Positions 49,130 through 57,544 of a stretch of DNA of 64,000 bases are shown here, piece after piece. Source of the DNA: JACDAN01 sp963834825 (lineage in GTDB: Bacteria; Actinomycetota; Thermoleophilia; Gaiellales; Gaiellaceae). Positions within the stretch are counted from its first letter, which is position 1; every line of letters starts with the position of its first letter. The notes under the pieces were generated by a model. That model saw only the letters and a list, made by a program, of their open reading frames with translations, searched no databases and was not told the DNA's origin. Position numbers and translations under genes: made by a program. Location: the NCBI GenBank assembly GCA_963834825.1, contig CAWICZ010000014.1:930001-994000 (forward strand), written 5' to 3'.

Positions 49130-51397
49130 CTACGCCGAGCCGAGCCCGAACGAGCGCAAGGAGACCAGGCCGCGGAGCCTCGTCCTGGCACCGAGGTGGC
49201 GTCGGAGGCGGCGCCGCACCGCTCGCAGCTCCCGCCTGGCCTGCCGGGCAGAGGCCTCAGCCTGGTCGCTCGGCCCATAGCGGGCTGAGGCGAGGGCTTC
49301 GGCGAGCCGGTCACCCTCGACTCCGACGCCGCGCTGGAGCTCTCTCGCCAGCTCGGCGGGAGTCGCACTCGACGAGATCCGCACCCGCTGGTCGACCAGG
49401 TAGTCGACGAGGTCGAGCCGGACCGCGCCGGCGAGCCGGCGCGGGTCCTTCGTCAGGTATCGCGCATGGCGGCGGACGAGCTTGAGCAGCCAGAGGCCCG
49501 CCGTCAGCGCCGCAGCGACGAGGAGCAGGAGCGCGATCAGGCTGCCACCGCTGTTGCCGCGCCCAGTCGAGGGCTGGCCGGTGGCGGCTCGGCCACCAGG
49601 ATCGAGGCCGCGCACCCGGTCGTTGGCCGCAGTCGGGCCGCCGTCCCCGAGCCGGCCGCGGAGGACGTCGAGACCGAGCGCCGTCGCCCCTGCTCCGAAC
49701 GCGTCGGTCGCACCACCGACGTCGAAGGAGAACGACGAGGCGGTGTACTGGCCTTGCAGCCGCCCGCGGCCGGGGGTCGGGTCGAACGGGAGCCAGCCAT
49801 AGCCCGCGAACCAGGCCTCGACCCACGTGTGGGCGTTGGTATCGGAGACCGTCCAGACGCCGTCCTCGGCGTCGTATCGGCCGGTCGTGAAGCCGGCGCC
49901 GACCCGCGCCGGAATCCCCAGGTATCTCAGCATCAGCGCCATCGCGCCGGCGAAGTGCTGGCAGTACCCGCGCCGATGGTCGTTCACGAACGCGACGAGC
50001 GGGGGAGTGCCCGGGCTCGCCGGCGGTGTCTCGTCGTACTCGAAGTCGCCGCTCTCGCGGAACCACGCCTCGAGCGCGACGACCGCGGCGTACGGGTTCC
50101 GCGGGCTCCCGACGACCCTGAGCGCCGCGTCGTAGAGGGGTTCGTAGGAGCGCGCGTCCTCGCCGCTGAAGAGCTCTCGCATCACGCGGTCCCGCCCGGG
50201 TGTCCCGAACGGCGGAGCGCTGCCGAACCCTGTCCCCAGGAACTGACCGCCGGCGACCGCGTCGGGGTAGACGGCCGGAGACCGCGCCAGCTGCTGCGGT
50301 CTCGGCTGCCGGACGTAGCTCCACACGCGGTAGTCCTGGCCGCGGCGCAGCCGGTTGACGTACCCGACACCGGGCGTGTAGAAGCTCGCCTCGCCCTGCT
50401 CGAAGGCGATCGGCACGCTGGCGGCGACGAGGTGGCTGTCGCGCAGTGCGTGCACCTCGACCACCTGCTCCGTCCAATCGGCATCGGCGGCGCCCGCCGG
50501 AAGCATCGGATCGTCGAGCAGCACGTCGCGGCCCTCGATCTCGGTCGGCTCGATTTCAGCTGCGGATTGGATCCAACGGTCGTCGATGAAGGAGTCGAGC
50601 GTGGTCGCGCGCCAGTAGGGCACGTTGCGCGGCGCCTCGACCGTGAGCACGGTGGTCGGCCGCTGCGGAAAGCGGATCCCGTTGTAGTCGGCATCCCAGA
50701 CGTAGGAGACGTCGACCTGGCGTTGGTTCCGCTCGAACGGCTCCCACTGCTCCCAGTTCAGAAACCCGCCCTTGGCGACCGCGGGCGAGCTGACCGCGAC
50801 GAGTGCGGTCACGAGAATCGCTCCGCCCACCATTGCGGTCTGCCCTGTTCCACGGCCGCCGCCGGGCCGAAGGACGGCGAAGAGGATCAGCGCGGCGACG
50901 AGCAGTAGCGCGCCGCGTGCCGTCGTCGGCGCGTCGCGGATCAGCGTCACGGGCCACGCCGCGCCGGCAAACGTCAGCGCAGAGGCCAGAACCGGCCGGC
51001 CGCGGGCGATCGCGACGGAGGCACCGAGCGTGAAGACGAAGACGGCGAGCAGGAGAACGCCGTGCATTCCCGGCCTGTCGGCCGGGTCGAACGGGATCGA
51101 GACCTCGTAGTAGTCCAGTGCCCCGTTCCAGACCCCGGAGAGGAGCGGCCCGAAGAAGTCACGGTCGTCGAACGGCCTCGCGTCGAGCGGCGAGACAGCG
51201 AACGCGACCCCCGCCGCGGCGAGGAAGGCCGCGATCGAGCCCACGATCTGGAGCCACCGCCGCGACAGCAGCGCGACGCCGATCCCCATCGCGGCGACGA
51301 GCGCGATCTCGCCGCCCTCGGGCCTCGCCTCCAACTGGCCCCAGCCCGTTGCGATCAGGAGCGCCGGAAGCGCGCAGAGGAGAGCCGTCCTAGCCAT
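49130..51397 (-). CDS. Transglutaminase-like membrane protein (DUF3488/TgpA type)
   Basis: A 755-aa protein. The N-terminal block of about six membrane helices (ALLCALPALLIATGW to ILVTALVAVSS) precedes a large extracytoplasmic region. The papain-like triad is Cys in RRGYCQHFAGAMALMLRYLG, His in NAHTWVEAWF and Asp in LPFDPTPG. A last membrane helix (SGGSLIALLLLVAAALTAG) and a cytoplasmic DUF4129-like tail follow. The ATG overlaps the DUF58 stop by 8 nt. With DUF58 and MoxR upstream it forms the widespread MoxR-DUF58-transglutaminase operon, probably acting on the cell envelope. Confidence 0.87.
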   Translation of the reverse strand: MARTALLCALPALLIATGWGQLEARPEGGEIALVAAMGIGVALLSRRWLQIVGSIAAFLAAAGVAFAVSPLDARPFDDRDFFGPLLSGVWNGALDYYEVSIPFDPADRPGMHGVLLLAVFVFTLGASVAIARGRPVLASALTFAGAAWPVTLIRDAPTTARGALLLVAALILFAVLRPGGGRGTGQTAMVGGAILVTALVAVSSPAVAKGGFLNWEQWEPFERNQRQVDVSYVWDADYNGIRFPQRPTTVLTVEAPRNVPYWRATTLDSFIDDRWIQSAAEIEPTEIEGRDVLLDDPMLPAGAADADWTEQVVEVHALRDSHLVAASVPIAFEQGEASFYTPGVGYVNRLRRGQDYRVWSYVRQPRPQQLARSPAVYPDAVAGGQFLGTGFGSAPPFGTPGRDRVMRELFSGEDARSYEPLYDAALRVVGSPRNPYAAVVALEAWFRESGDFEYDETPPASPGTPPLVAFVNDHRRGYCQHFAGAMALMLRYLGIPARVGAGFTTGRYDAEDGVWTVSDTNAHTWVEAWFAGYGWLPFDPTPGRGRLQGQYTASSFSFDVGGATDAFGAGATALGLDVLRGRLGDGGPTAANDRVRGLDPGGRAATGQPSTGRGNSGGSLIALLLLVAAALTAGLWLLKLVRRHARYLTKDPRRLAGAVRLDLVDYLVDQRVRISSSATPAELARELQRGVGVEGDRLAEALASARYGPSDQAEASARQARRELRAVRRRLRRHLGARTRLRGLVSLRSFGLGSA

Positions 51398-52610
51398 GCG
51401 CGGCGCCCTCCAGAGTGGGGCCGAGAATGGCGGCGAGGTCGTCCCCACGCCGGACGATTGCCACCGGGATGCCTGTCGACTCGAGGCGGAGCATCGCCCC
51501 GTCCGCACCCACCGCCCGACGTCGGCGTCGTTCGAAGCTCGGGAGGTCGACATAGACGACGGACACCCGCTGGCGTCCCACCGCGCGCGAGATCAGCGCT
51601 TCGACGAGCGTCGGCCGGAGGGCGGGCGTGACGACCACGAGGTCGCTTGCCCGGGCGGCGATCCCGGTCTCGTCGGCGACGAAAGCCTCGAGCGGCCGGC
51701 GACCGGTGTGCTCGGCCGAGGCGAGCGCCTCCATCGCGCGAGGCCAGTCCCGCTCGTAGGAGCGGACGGAGACGGTCTCGGCCGCACCACCGCTCGTGAT
51801 CAGGAGTCTGCTCGACCGGGCGCGGCGCGCATGCGTCCAGAGGATCGACCCCGCGGCACGCACCTGCGTGTCGAAGCTGGAATTCGGGCGCTCCCCCGCC
51901 TCGAACCCGGCCTGCGCATCGAGGACGACGAGGACCTCGTCGCGCGGCGCGTCCTCGAGCTCTTTCACCATCAGCTGCCGCCGGTGCGCGGTCGACGGCC
52001 AGTGGACGCGCCTGAGCGACTCACCGCTCTGGTACTCGCGGACGCTGTGAATTTCGAAGCCTGCCGGCCGGCGCAGGAGGACCCGTCCGGAACCGTGCGA
52101 GCGAAGGCCGCGCTCGGAGAAGAGCGAGGCGAGCCGCGTCAGCCGCGGGTAGACGAGCAGCGTGCCCGTGTCCGGCAGCGTCTGCTCGCGGCGGGAGAGG
52201 CCGAAGGGATCCTCGATCGCGACCTCGGCGTCGGTGAAGCGGTACCGGCCGCGCGGAACCTTCGAGACGCGGTATGCGGTACGCAGGCGCTTGCCGTCCC
52301 GGGGCACGGTCACGTCCCGCTCGCCGAGCCCGCCGGCCGGGTCGTGGAGAACGACGCTGCCGGGGAGCACGCCGCCGTCGGCCTCGAGCTCGACCCGGAC
52401 GACGACGTCGTCGCCCTCGACCGGACGGTCGCGGTCGACCGACCGGTGCAGCCGGAGCGGTCTGGACAGAAGGCGTGTCCACGCCAGGGCCGCCAGGGCA
52501 GCGAGGACGAGCCCGACCGCAGGCGCGTAGAGGGACTCAGCCCCGAACGCCCACGCCGCCAGGTAGGTCCCGAGGCCGAGCGCGAGAGCGAGCCGACCGC
52601 GCTCCGTCAT
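51390..52610 (-). CDS. DUF58 domain protein
   Basis: A 406-aa protein. Two N-terminal membrane helices (LALALGLGTYLAAWAFGAES; APAVGLVLAALAALAW) and a beta-rich extracytoplasmic part precede the DUF58 von Willebrand-like core (VREYQSGESLRRVHWPSTAHRRQLMVKELE; EVLVVLDAQAG). DUF58 proteins work with MoxR ATPases as chaperone-like adaptors. It ends 8 nt inside the transglutaminase gene and starts 5 bp from the moxR stop. Confidence 0.88.
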   Translation of the reverse strand: MTERGRLALALGLGTYLAAWAFGAESLYAPAVGLVLAALAALAWTRLLSRPLRLHRSVDRDRPVEGDDVVVRVELEADGGVLPGSVVLHDPAGGLGERDVTVPRDGKRLRTAYRVSKVPRGRYRFTDAEVAIEDPFGLSRREQTLPDTGTLLVYPRLTRLASLFSERGLRSHGSGRVLLRRPAGFEIHSVREYQSGESLRRVHWPSTAHRRQLMVKELEDAPRDEVLVVLDAQAGFEAGERPNSSFDTQVRAAGSILWTHARRARSSRLLITSGGAAETVSVRSYERDWPRAMEALASAEHTGRRPLEAFVADETGIAARASDLVVVTPALRPTLVEALISRAVGRQRVSVVYVDLPSFERRRRRAVGADGAMLRLESTGIPVAIVRRGDDLAAILGPTLEGAAHG

Positions 52611-52614
52611 GGAC

Positions 52615-53586
52615 CTAGACGGGGACCGGAGTGCGCTCGACCGTCTCGGCGACGAGGTCGGCCGCCGACAGGCCCGAAGCGCGCGCCTCCGGACCGAGGA
52701 TCAGACGATGGGCGAGCACCGGCGTCGCGACGGTCTTGACGTCGTCGGGGAGGACGTACTCGCGGCCCTCCGAGAGTGCCAGCGCCTTCGCGACGCGGAG
52801 CAGCGCGATGCCGGCCCGAGGGCTGGCGCCCAGGTACAGCCGCTCGTCGCCGCGGGTGTGCCTGAGCAGCGCGACCACGTAGCGGTTGACGCTTTCCTCG
52901 ACGAAGACGCGCTGCGCCTCCTCGATCACCTCGTTGATCTCCGCGGCGCTCGCGACCGGCTCGAGGCTGTCGAGCGGTGGCTCGCTGGTCTGCTCGCTCA
53001 GCATCCGCGCTTCCTCCTGGAGCTGCGGATAGCCGATCGCGAGCCGCATCGTGAAGCGGTCGAGCTGGGCCTCCGGCAGGGGGTACGTACCCTCGTACTC
53101 GATCGGGTTCTGGGTCGCGATCACCATGAACGGGCCGCCGAGCGGGTAGGTGACGCCGTCGACCGTCACCTGGTTCTCCTGCATGCACTCGAGGAGAGCC
53201 GCCTGGGTCTTCGGCGAGGCGCGGTTGACCTCGTCGACGAGCAGGATGTTCGCGAACACGGGTCCCGGACGGAACTCGAACTCGTTCGTCCGCTGGTCGA
53301 AGACGTTCACGCCGGTCACGTCCGACGGAAGGAGGTCGGGCGTGAACTGGATCCTCGAGAACGAGCAGTCGATCGACCGCGCGAGCGCCTTCGCCAGCAT
53401 CGTCTTCCCCACGCCCGGGAAGTCCTCGATGATCAGGTGTCCCTCGCTGATCAGGGTCAGAACCGAGAACCGCAGGGTCTGCTCGGGTGCGTGGATGACC
53501 CGCGCGACGTTCTCGGTCACGCGGGTGACGGCGTCCCTCGAGGTCGGGACCGAGCGCGGGCCCGTCTCGGCCTGGCGCTCAGCCAT
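52615..53586 (-). CDS. MoxR family AAA+ ATPase
   Basis: A 323-aa MoxR ATPase. Walker A is DFPGVGKTMLAKAL, Walker B ILLVDEVNRASPKTQAALLE, sensor 1 ATQNPIEYEGTYPLPEAQLDRF, and an AAA_lid_2 domain follows (SPRAGIALLRVAKALAL, DDVKTVATPVLAHR). MoxR ATPases remodel partner proteins, here likely DUF58 and the transglutaminase. The ATG overlaps the coaBC stop by 8 nt. Confidence 0.92.
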   Translation of the reverse strand: MAERQAETGPRSVPTSRDAVTRVTENVARVIHAPEQTLRFSVLTLISEGHLIIEDFPGVGKTMLAKALARSIDCSFSRIQFTPDLLPSDVTGVNVFDQRTNEFEFRPGPVFANILLVDEVNRASPKTQAALLECMQENQVTVDGVTYPLGGPFMVIATQNPIEYEGTYPLPEAQLDRFTMRLAIGYPQLQEEARMLSEQTSEPPLDSLEPVASAAEINEVIEEAQRVFVEESVNRYVVALLRHTRGDERLYLGASPRAGIALLRVAKALALSEGREYVLPDDVKTVATPVLAHRLILGPEARASGLSAADLVAETVERTPVPV

Positions 53587-54745
53587 CGCGTCGCTCCAGC
53601 AGCCGCTCGACGTCGTCCAGGATCTCCGCGGCGACGCGCTCCTTCGTCGCGCGCGCGACGTGTCGCTCACCGTGCTCGGAGATGATCACGACCTCGTTCT
53701 CTGTTGACTCGAAACCGATGTCCGATCGGCCCACATCGTTGTAGACGAGCAGATCGGCCTTCTTGACAGCACGCTTCTCGCGCGCGCGGCTGAGGCCGTC
53801 CTCGGCGGTCTCCGCCGCGAAGCCGACGACGACACGCCCGTTCGCGGGGCGCTGAGCTGTCAGAGCGCGCAGGACGTCGTCCGTCGGTTCGAGCTCGACG
53901 CTCCACGGCCGGTCGTCTTTCGGGCGCTTTCCTTGGGCCGCCTCGGCCGGCCGGTAGTCGGAGACGGCGGCCGCCATCACGACCACGTCGGACTCGGCGC
54001 GGGCCAGGGTCTCGCGGGCGAGATCGTGTGCGGTCGGCGCCTCGACGACCTCGACGTCGCCCGGGGCCGGTACGGCGAGGTTGGAGGCGATCAGCGTCAC
54101 CTCAGCCCCGCGCCGCTTCGCCTCCGCCGCGATCGCGGTGCCCATACGGCCCGACGAGCGGTTCCCCACGAAACGAACGGCGTCGATCGGCTCACGTGTC
54201 CCTCCGGCGGTCACAATCACTCTCTTTCCCGCAAGGCTGCCATTCCCACGTGCGAGCAGCTCCTCTGCCCGCGCGAAGATCGCCTCGGGCTCCGCCATGC
54301 GCCCGACGCCCTCCCCACCCTCCGCGAGCTCACCCTCGACCGGACCGACGAGCTCGACGCCGCGGGCCCGCAGGGTCTCGACGTTGGCTTGCGTGGCCGG
54401 GTGCCGCCACATCCGGGGGTTCATCGCGGGCGCGGCGACCACCGGGCCCTCGTGGGCCAGGAACGCCTCCGTGACGAGGTTGTCGGCGAGCCCATGGGCC
54501 AGCTTGGCGAGGCTGTTCGCGGTCAGCGGCGCGATCACCAGGAGGTCGGCGCGTTGGAGGTGAGGGTACACCCCGCTCGGCCGGCCTCGCGCGAGCGCGT
54601 AGAACGTCTCGGCTCGGACGAAGCGCTCGGCGCCCGGAGTCACGAACGGCACGACTTCGTGGCCCGCCTTGACGAGCAGCCGCACGAGCTCACACGCCTT
54701 GTAGGCGGCGATTCCGCCGGTGACCCCAACCAGGACCCGCGCCAT
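53579..54745 (-). CDS. coaBC: Bifunctional phosphopantothenoylcysteine decarboxylase/phosphopantothenate-cysteine ligase
   Basis: Two steps of coenzyme A synthesis in 388 aa. The flavin-dependent CoaC half has VGVTGGIAAYKACELVR, the active-site His about residue 62 (YPHLQRADLL) and PAMNPRMW (106-113). The CoaB ligase half has VIVTAGGTREPIDAVRFVGN and AAVSDYRP. At the position of the decarboxylase's conserved Cys (usual ACG-EG-GRM) this protein has Glu142 (LAEGGEGVGRM). It lies between rpoZ and moxR, the common gmk-rpoZ-coaBC order. Confidence 0.94.
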   Translation of the reverse strand: MARVLVGVTGGIAAYKACELVRLLVKAGHEVVPFVTPGAERFVRAETFYALARGRPSGVYPHLQRADLLVIAPLTANSLAKLAHGLADNLVTEAFLAHEGPVVAAPAMNPRMWRHPATQANVETLRARGVELVGPVEGELAEGGEGVGRMAEPEAIFARAEELLARGNGSLAGKRVIVTAGGTREPIDAVRFVGNRSSGRMGTAIAAEAKRRGAEVTLIASNLAVPAPGDVEVVEAPTAHDLARETLARAESDVVVMAAAVSDYRPAEAAQGKRPKDDRPWSVELEPTDDVLRALTAQRPANGRVVVGFAAETAEDGLSRAREKRAVKKADLLVYNDVGRSDIGFESTENEVVIISEHGERHVARATKERVAAEILDDVERLLERRDG

Positions 54746-54755
54746 CGGCGCCGGC

Positions 54756-54986
54756 CTACCTCTTGTACTCGTGCTTGATCTTGCCCTCGGCGACTTCTTC
54801 GAGGGCGATCGTCAGGTAGTTCTTCGATCGGGATTCGACGAGCGGCGGCGGAAAGTCCTCGAAAGTCCCCTCGCCGAGCTGGTGGTGGTAGTTGTTGATC
54901 TGCCGCGCCCGTTTGGCAACCACGATCACGAGGCCGTAGCGGTCCGGAACGTTGGCGAGCAGCTTGTCGACACGTGGATAGATCAC
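54756..54986 (-). CDS. rpoZ: DNA-directed RNA polymerase omega subunit
   Basis: The omega subunit that helps assemble the beta' subunit, 76 aa. It reads MIYPRVDKLLANVPDRYGLVIVV, AKRARQINNYHHQ (the conserved (A)KRARQIN core) and LTIALEEVAEGKIKHEYK. The GTG start lies 7 bp after the gmk stop, in the gmk-rpoZ-coaBC operon. Confidence 0.93.
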   Translation of the reverse strand: MIYPRVDKLLANVPDRYGLVIVVAKRARQINNYHHQLGEGTFEDFPPPLVESRSKNYLTIALEEVAEGKIKHEYKR

Positions 54987-54993
54987 AGTGCGC

Positions 54994-55578
54994 TCATCGT
55001 ACCTGCGCCGCGATCACCTCCCGTACGATCGCCTCGACCTCGTCTGCCGCGCGACTGCGGTCGTCGTTCACGATCACGTGATCGAACTCGTCCGCTTCCT
55101 CGAGCTGCTGGCGGGCGAGGGCCAGGCGCTCGTGGATCTCGCCGGCACTCTCGGTCGCCCGGGCTCGTAGGCGCCGCTCCAGCTCCTCGAAGGTCGGAGC
55201 GGTGACGAAGACCGTCACGGCGCCGGGAACCGTCTTCTGGACGTAGAGCGCTCCGTCGGTCTCGAGGTCGAGCAGGGGGACGCGGCCCGCCGCCCTGATG
55301 CGGTCGATCTCGGAGCGGAGCGTCCCCGAGCGCTGGCTCCACGGGAACGTCACGTACTCGAGGAACTCCTTCGCCTCGAGCTTGCGATCGAACTCCTCGT
55401 CCGTCAGGAACCAGTAGTGCGTGCCGTCGATCTCGTTCGGCCGGCGTTCCCGCGTCGTTGCCGAAACGGCCAGCTCCAGCTCCGGCATGCGCTCGAGCAG
55501 GATGCGCTCGATCGTGCCTTTGCCGGCGCCAGACGTGCCGGTGACGACGATGACCGGCTTAACGCTGGAAGAGGCCAA
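54994..55578 (-). CDS. gmk: Guanylate kinase
   Basis: Phosphorylates GMP to GDP. The 194-aa protein has P-loop VVTGTSGAGKGTIERIL, the GMP-binding SATTRERRPNEIDGTHYWF, LLDLETDGA (usual DIDxQGA altered) and FDHVIVNDD at the C-terminus. The start is TTG at 55578, overlapping the mihF end by 20 nt. Confidence 0.95.
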   Translation of the reverse strand: MASSSVKPVIVVTGTSGAGKGTIERILLERMPELELAVSATTRERRPNEIDGTHYWFLTDEEFDRKLEAKEFLEYVTFPWSQRSGTLRSEIDRIRAAGRVPLLDLETDGALYVQKTVPGAVTVFVTAPTFEELERRLRARATESAGEIHERLALARQQLEEADEFDHVIVNDDRSRAADEVEAIVREVIAAQVR

Positions 55579-55888
55579 TGAGCTCGGCCCGCTGACGGTC
55601 CGAGAGGCCTCCCACCGTCTTCGACTGGCTGATCCTCGCCTGCGTGAGGAAGCGTCCTGCCTTCACGCGGCCGAACTTCGGCACGGCCATGAGGATGTCG
55701 AAGACCTTCGCGGTCGCGACGTACTCCGGCGGCTTGCGCAGGATTTCCTCGATGCTGGCTTGACCGTCTTTCAGGTCCCTTTTCAGCTGCGCGCGCTTGA
55801 CCCGGATGTCGTTCGCGCGCTTGAGCGCATCCATCCGTTGGTCCCGAGACCGAGCCGGCGCCTGGGCCTGAGTCTTCACGGACGCCAC
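55559..55888 (-). CDS. mihF: Actinobacterial integration host factor (mIHF)
   Basis: A nucleoid-associated protein of the mIHF family, 109 aa from GTG 55888. An N-terminal helix (SRDQRMDALKRANDIRVKRAQLKRDL) leads to the S13-like H2TH fold (VFDILMAVPKFGRVKAGRFLTQ) and the C-terminal LGLGDRQRAEL-like GGLSDRQRAELIGLF. The longer start (TTG 55924) overlaps the pyrD stop. The GTG at 55888 is favoured by a near-perfect leaderless promoter. It precedes gmk, as in other Actinobacteria. Confidence 0.92.
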   Translation of the reverse strand: MASVKTQAQAPARSRDQRMDALKRANDIRVKRAQLKRDLKDGQASIEEILRKPPEYVATAKVFDILMAVPKFGRVKAGRFLTQARISQSKTVGGLSDRQRAELIGLFQR

Positions 55889-55896
55889 GGCGCGGG

Positions 55897-55924
55897 ATAC
55901 TAACAGCTTGTCCAGGTCGTTCAA
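55897..55924 (-). promoter_or_regulatory. mihF promoter (leaderless type)
   Basis: On the minus strand -35 TTGAAC (55924-55919) and -10 TAGTAT (55902-55897) are 16 nt apart. The -10 ends 8 nt before the GTG at 55888. The -35 overlaps the pyrD stop codon, marking the boundary between the pyr operon and the mihF-gmk-rpoZ operon. Confidence 0.6.
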
Positions 55925-56835
55925 TTCGGCTGATATGCAGCAATTTTTGCCGTTGTCTGAGCTGGCATCGCGGCCTCGTGCGCGATACCAACCCCCTCCC
56001 AGGGGTCGTTGAGTCCGAGCGATTCGGCCCTCGAGCGGAGCTCGTCGCGCACGCGGGCGGGAGCGCCGGGGTCGCTAAAGAGCACCGTTCCGAGCGCGAC
56101 GGCGCTCGCACCGGCGGCGACGAACTCCAGCGCGTCACGCCCGTTCCACACGCCTCCCATGCCAACGATCGGCAGGTCGGTCGCCCGCCGGCAGGCGTAG
56201 ACGGCGGCCAGGGCGATCGGCTTCAGCGCCGGTCCCGAGTAGCCGCCGGCGCCTCGTGCCAGCAGCGGCCGCAGCGTCCGCTCGTCGAGCGCGAGCCCAC
56301 GAATCGTGTTCACGAGGGAGAGCCCGTCGGCGCCCGCGGCCTCGACGGCCCGGGCCGCCTCCGCAACGTCCGGCAGTGCCGGCGAGAGCTTCGCGTAGAT
56401 CGGAAGGTCGGTCACCGATCGGCAGGCAGAGACGATCTCGGCGGCCGATTCGGGCGCCTCGTCAACATTGGGGCACGAGAGGTTGAGCTCGATCGTGACG
56501 TCGGCGAGGACGGCGCACGTGTCGGCGTACTCGCGAGCCGAGAACCCACCCACCGACACCCATAGAGGCACTGCCAGTTGGCGCAAACGCGGCAGCGTTT
56601 GCGCCAGAAAAGCGTCGATCCCGGGGTTCTGGAGCCCGATCGAGTTCAGCATGCCGTGATCCGTCTCGGCGATTCGGGCCGGCTCGTTTCCCTCGCGCGG
56701 CAGCGGGGTCACCGTTTTCGTCACGAAAGCGTCGAGGGACCGGGCGACCTCGGGGGCGGCCAGCGCATCGAGGCAGCCAGAAGCGTTAAGCAGCAAGAAC
56801 GGGCCCTTCGACGCAGAGGCGCTCGTAGCGGCCAT
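55921..56835 (-). CDS. pyrD: Dihydroorotate dehydrogenase, class 1B
   Basis: Oxidises dihydroorotate to orotate, passing electrons through FMN to the PyrK subunit and NAD. The 304-aa barrel shows NASGCLDALAAPEVARSL, NSIGLQNPGIDAFL, IELNLSCPNVDEAPE (active-site Cys loop), AKLSPALPDV, NTIRGLALDERT and GGYSGPALKPIAL. The ATG is at 56835, 50 nt inside pyrK. The PyrK partner confirms the 1B type. Confidence 0.93.
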   Translation of the reverse strand: MAATSASASKGPFLLLNASGCLDALAAPEVARSLDAFVTKTVTPLPREGNEPARIAETDHGMLNSIGLQNPGIDAFLAQTLPRLRQLAVPLWVSVGGFSAREYADTCAVLADVTIELNLSCPNVDEAPESAAEIVSACRSVTDLPIYAKLSPALPDVAEAARAVEAAGADGLSLVNTIRGLALDERTLRPLLARGAGGYSGPALKPIALAAVYACRRATDLPIVGMGGVWNGRDALEFVAAGASAVALGTVLFSDPGAPARVRDELRSRAESLGLNDPWEGVGIAHEAAMPAQTTAKIAAYQPN

Positions 56836-57544
56836 CGATCTCCACCGCGCATCCGTAGCAGGCGCCGTACCCGCACGCCATCGGCGCCTCCCACGCGAGC
56901 TGGGCGCCGGGCGCGCTCGCCGCGATCGCCTCCAGCATCGGCTCCGGCCCGCAGGCGAGGATGTCGTGGCCGTCGGGGAGCACGTCGGTGACGAGCGTCG
57001 GCTCGACGACGACCTCGGCCCGCGGCAGCAGGGCCGCGGCACGGGCGTGTTCGGAGGAACGAAAGCCCACCACGGCCGGCGGTCGGTTCAGCACCTCGGA
57101 CAGGTAGGGAAGCGGCGCGATGCCGATCCCGCCGCCCACTAGCAGCGGCCGCTCGACGTCGAGCCGGAAGCCGTTGCCGAGCGGACCGAGGACGCGCAGC
57201 TCCTCACCGGGCTCGAGCGCAGCGAGCGCCCTCGTCCCCGGTCCGACGGCCTCGAAGAGGAAACCGAGCTCGCCGGGCGGCGCCAGGCAGAGGCTCATGG
57301 GCCGGGGGAGCACACGGCCGGGCGCCTCGAGCATGAAGAACTGTCCCGGGATGCCAGGCGCGATCCCGCCGCGGCCGACCCGGAGCAGGACATACGGGCC
57401 GACCGCCTCAGTGGCGACGACGCTACGCGGTTCTGCGCTGAGCGGCCGTGGAGCGGCCTGTCCGCGAAGCGGACCTGTGGAGGGGGTCTGGGGGAACCGG
57501 GAGGTGCCCCCAGAGGTGTCAGGCGCTTCGGCGCGCACTTTCAA
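56786..57544 (-). CDS. pyrK: Dihydroorotate dehydrogenase B, electron-transfer subunit PyrK
   Basis: The FAD and [2Fe-2S] subunit that passes electrons from PyrD to NAD. The 252-aa protein has an FAD-binding region (GQFFMLEAPGRVLPRPMSLC), an NAD-binding region (RPLLVGGGIGIAPLPYL) and four cluster cysteines in ACGYGACYGCAVEIDG and RLCVEGP. The only usual starts are TTG/GTG at 57544/57538, which add about 40 residues of low-complexity sequence encoded by hairpin-rich DNA. The core begins near RSVVATEAVG. Confidence 0.9.
   Translation of the reverse strand: MKVRAEAPDTSGGTSRFPQTPSTGPLRGQAAPRPLSAEPRSVVATEAVGPYVLLRVGRGGIAPGIPGQFFMLEAPGRVLPRPMSLCLAPPGELGFLFEAVGPGTRALAALEPGEELRVLGPLGNGFRLDVERPLLVGGGIGIAPLPYLSEVLNRPPAVVGFRSSEHARAAALLPRAEVVVEPTLVTDVLPDGHDILACGPEPMLEAIAASAPGAQLAWEAPMACGYGACYGCAVEIDGRYERLCVEGPVLAA
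57460..57512 (-). repeat. Two GC-rich hairpins within the start of pyrK
   Basis: Two inverted repeats occupy the region between carB and the PyrK core domain: TGGGGG/CCCCCA (57489-57494 with 57507-57512) and GTCCGC-GAA-GCGGAC (57460-57474). They could be an attenuator or an mRNA-stability element if the real pyrK start is downstream. Confidence 0.4.
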
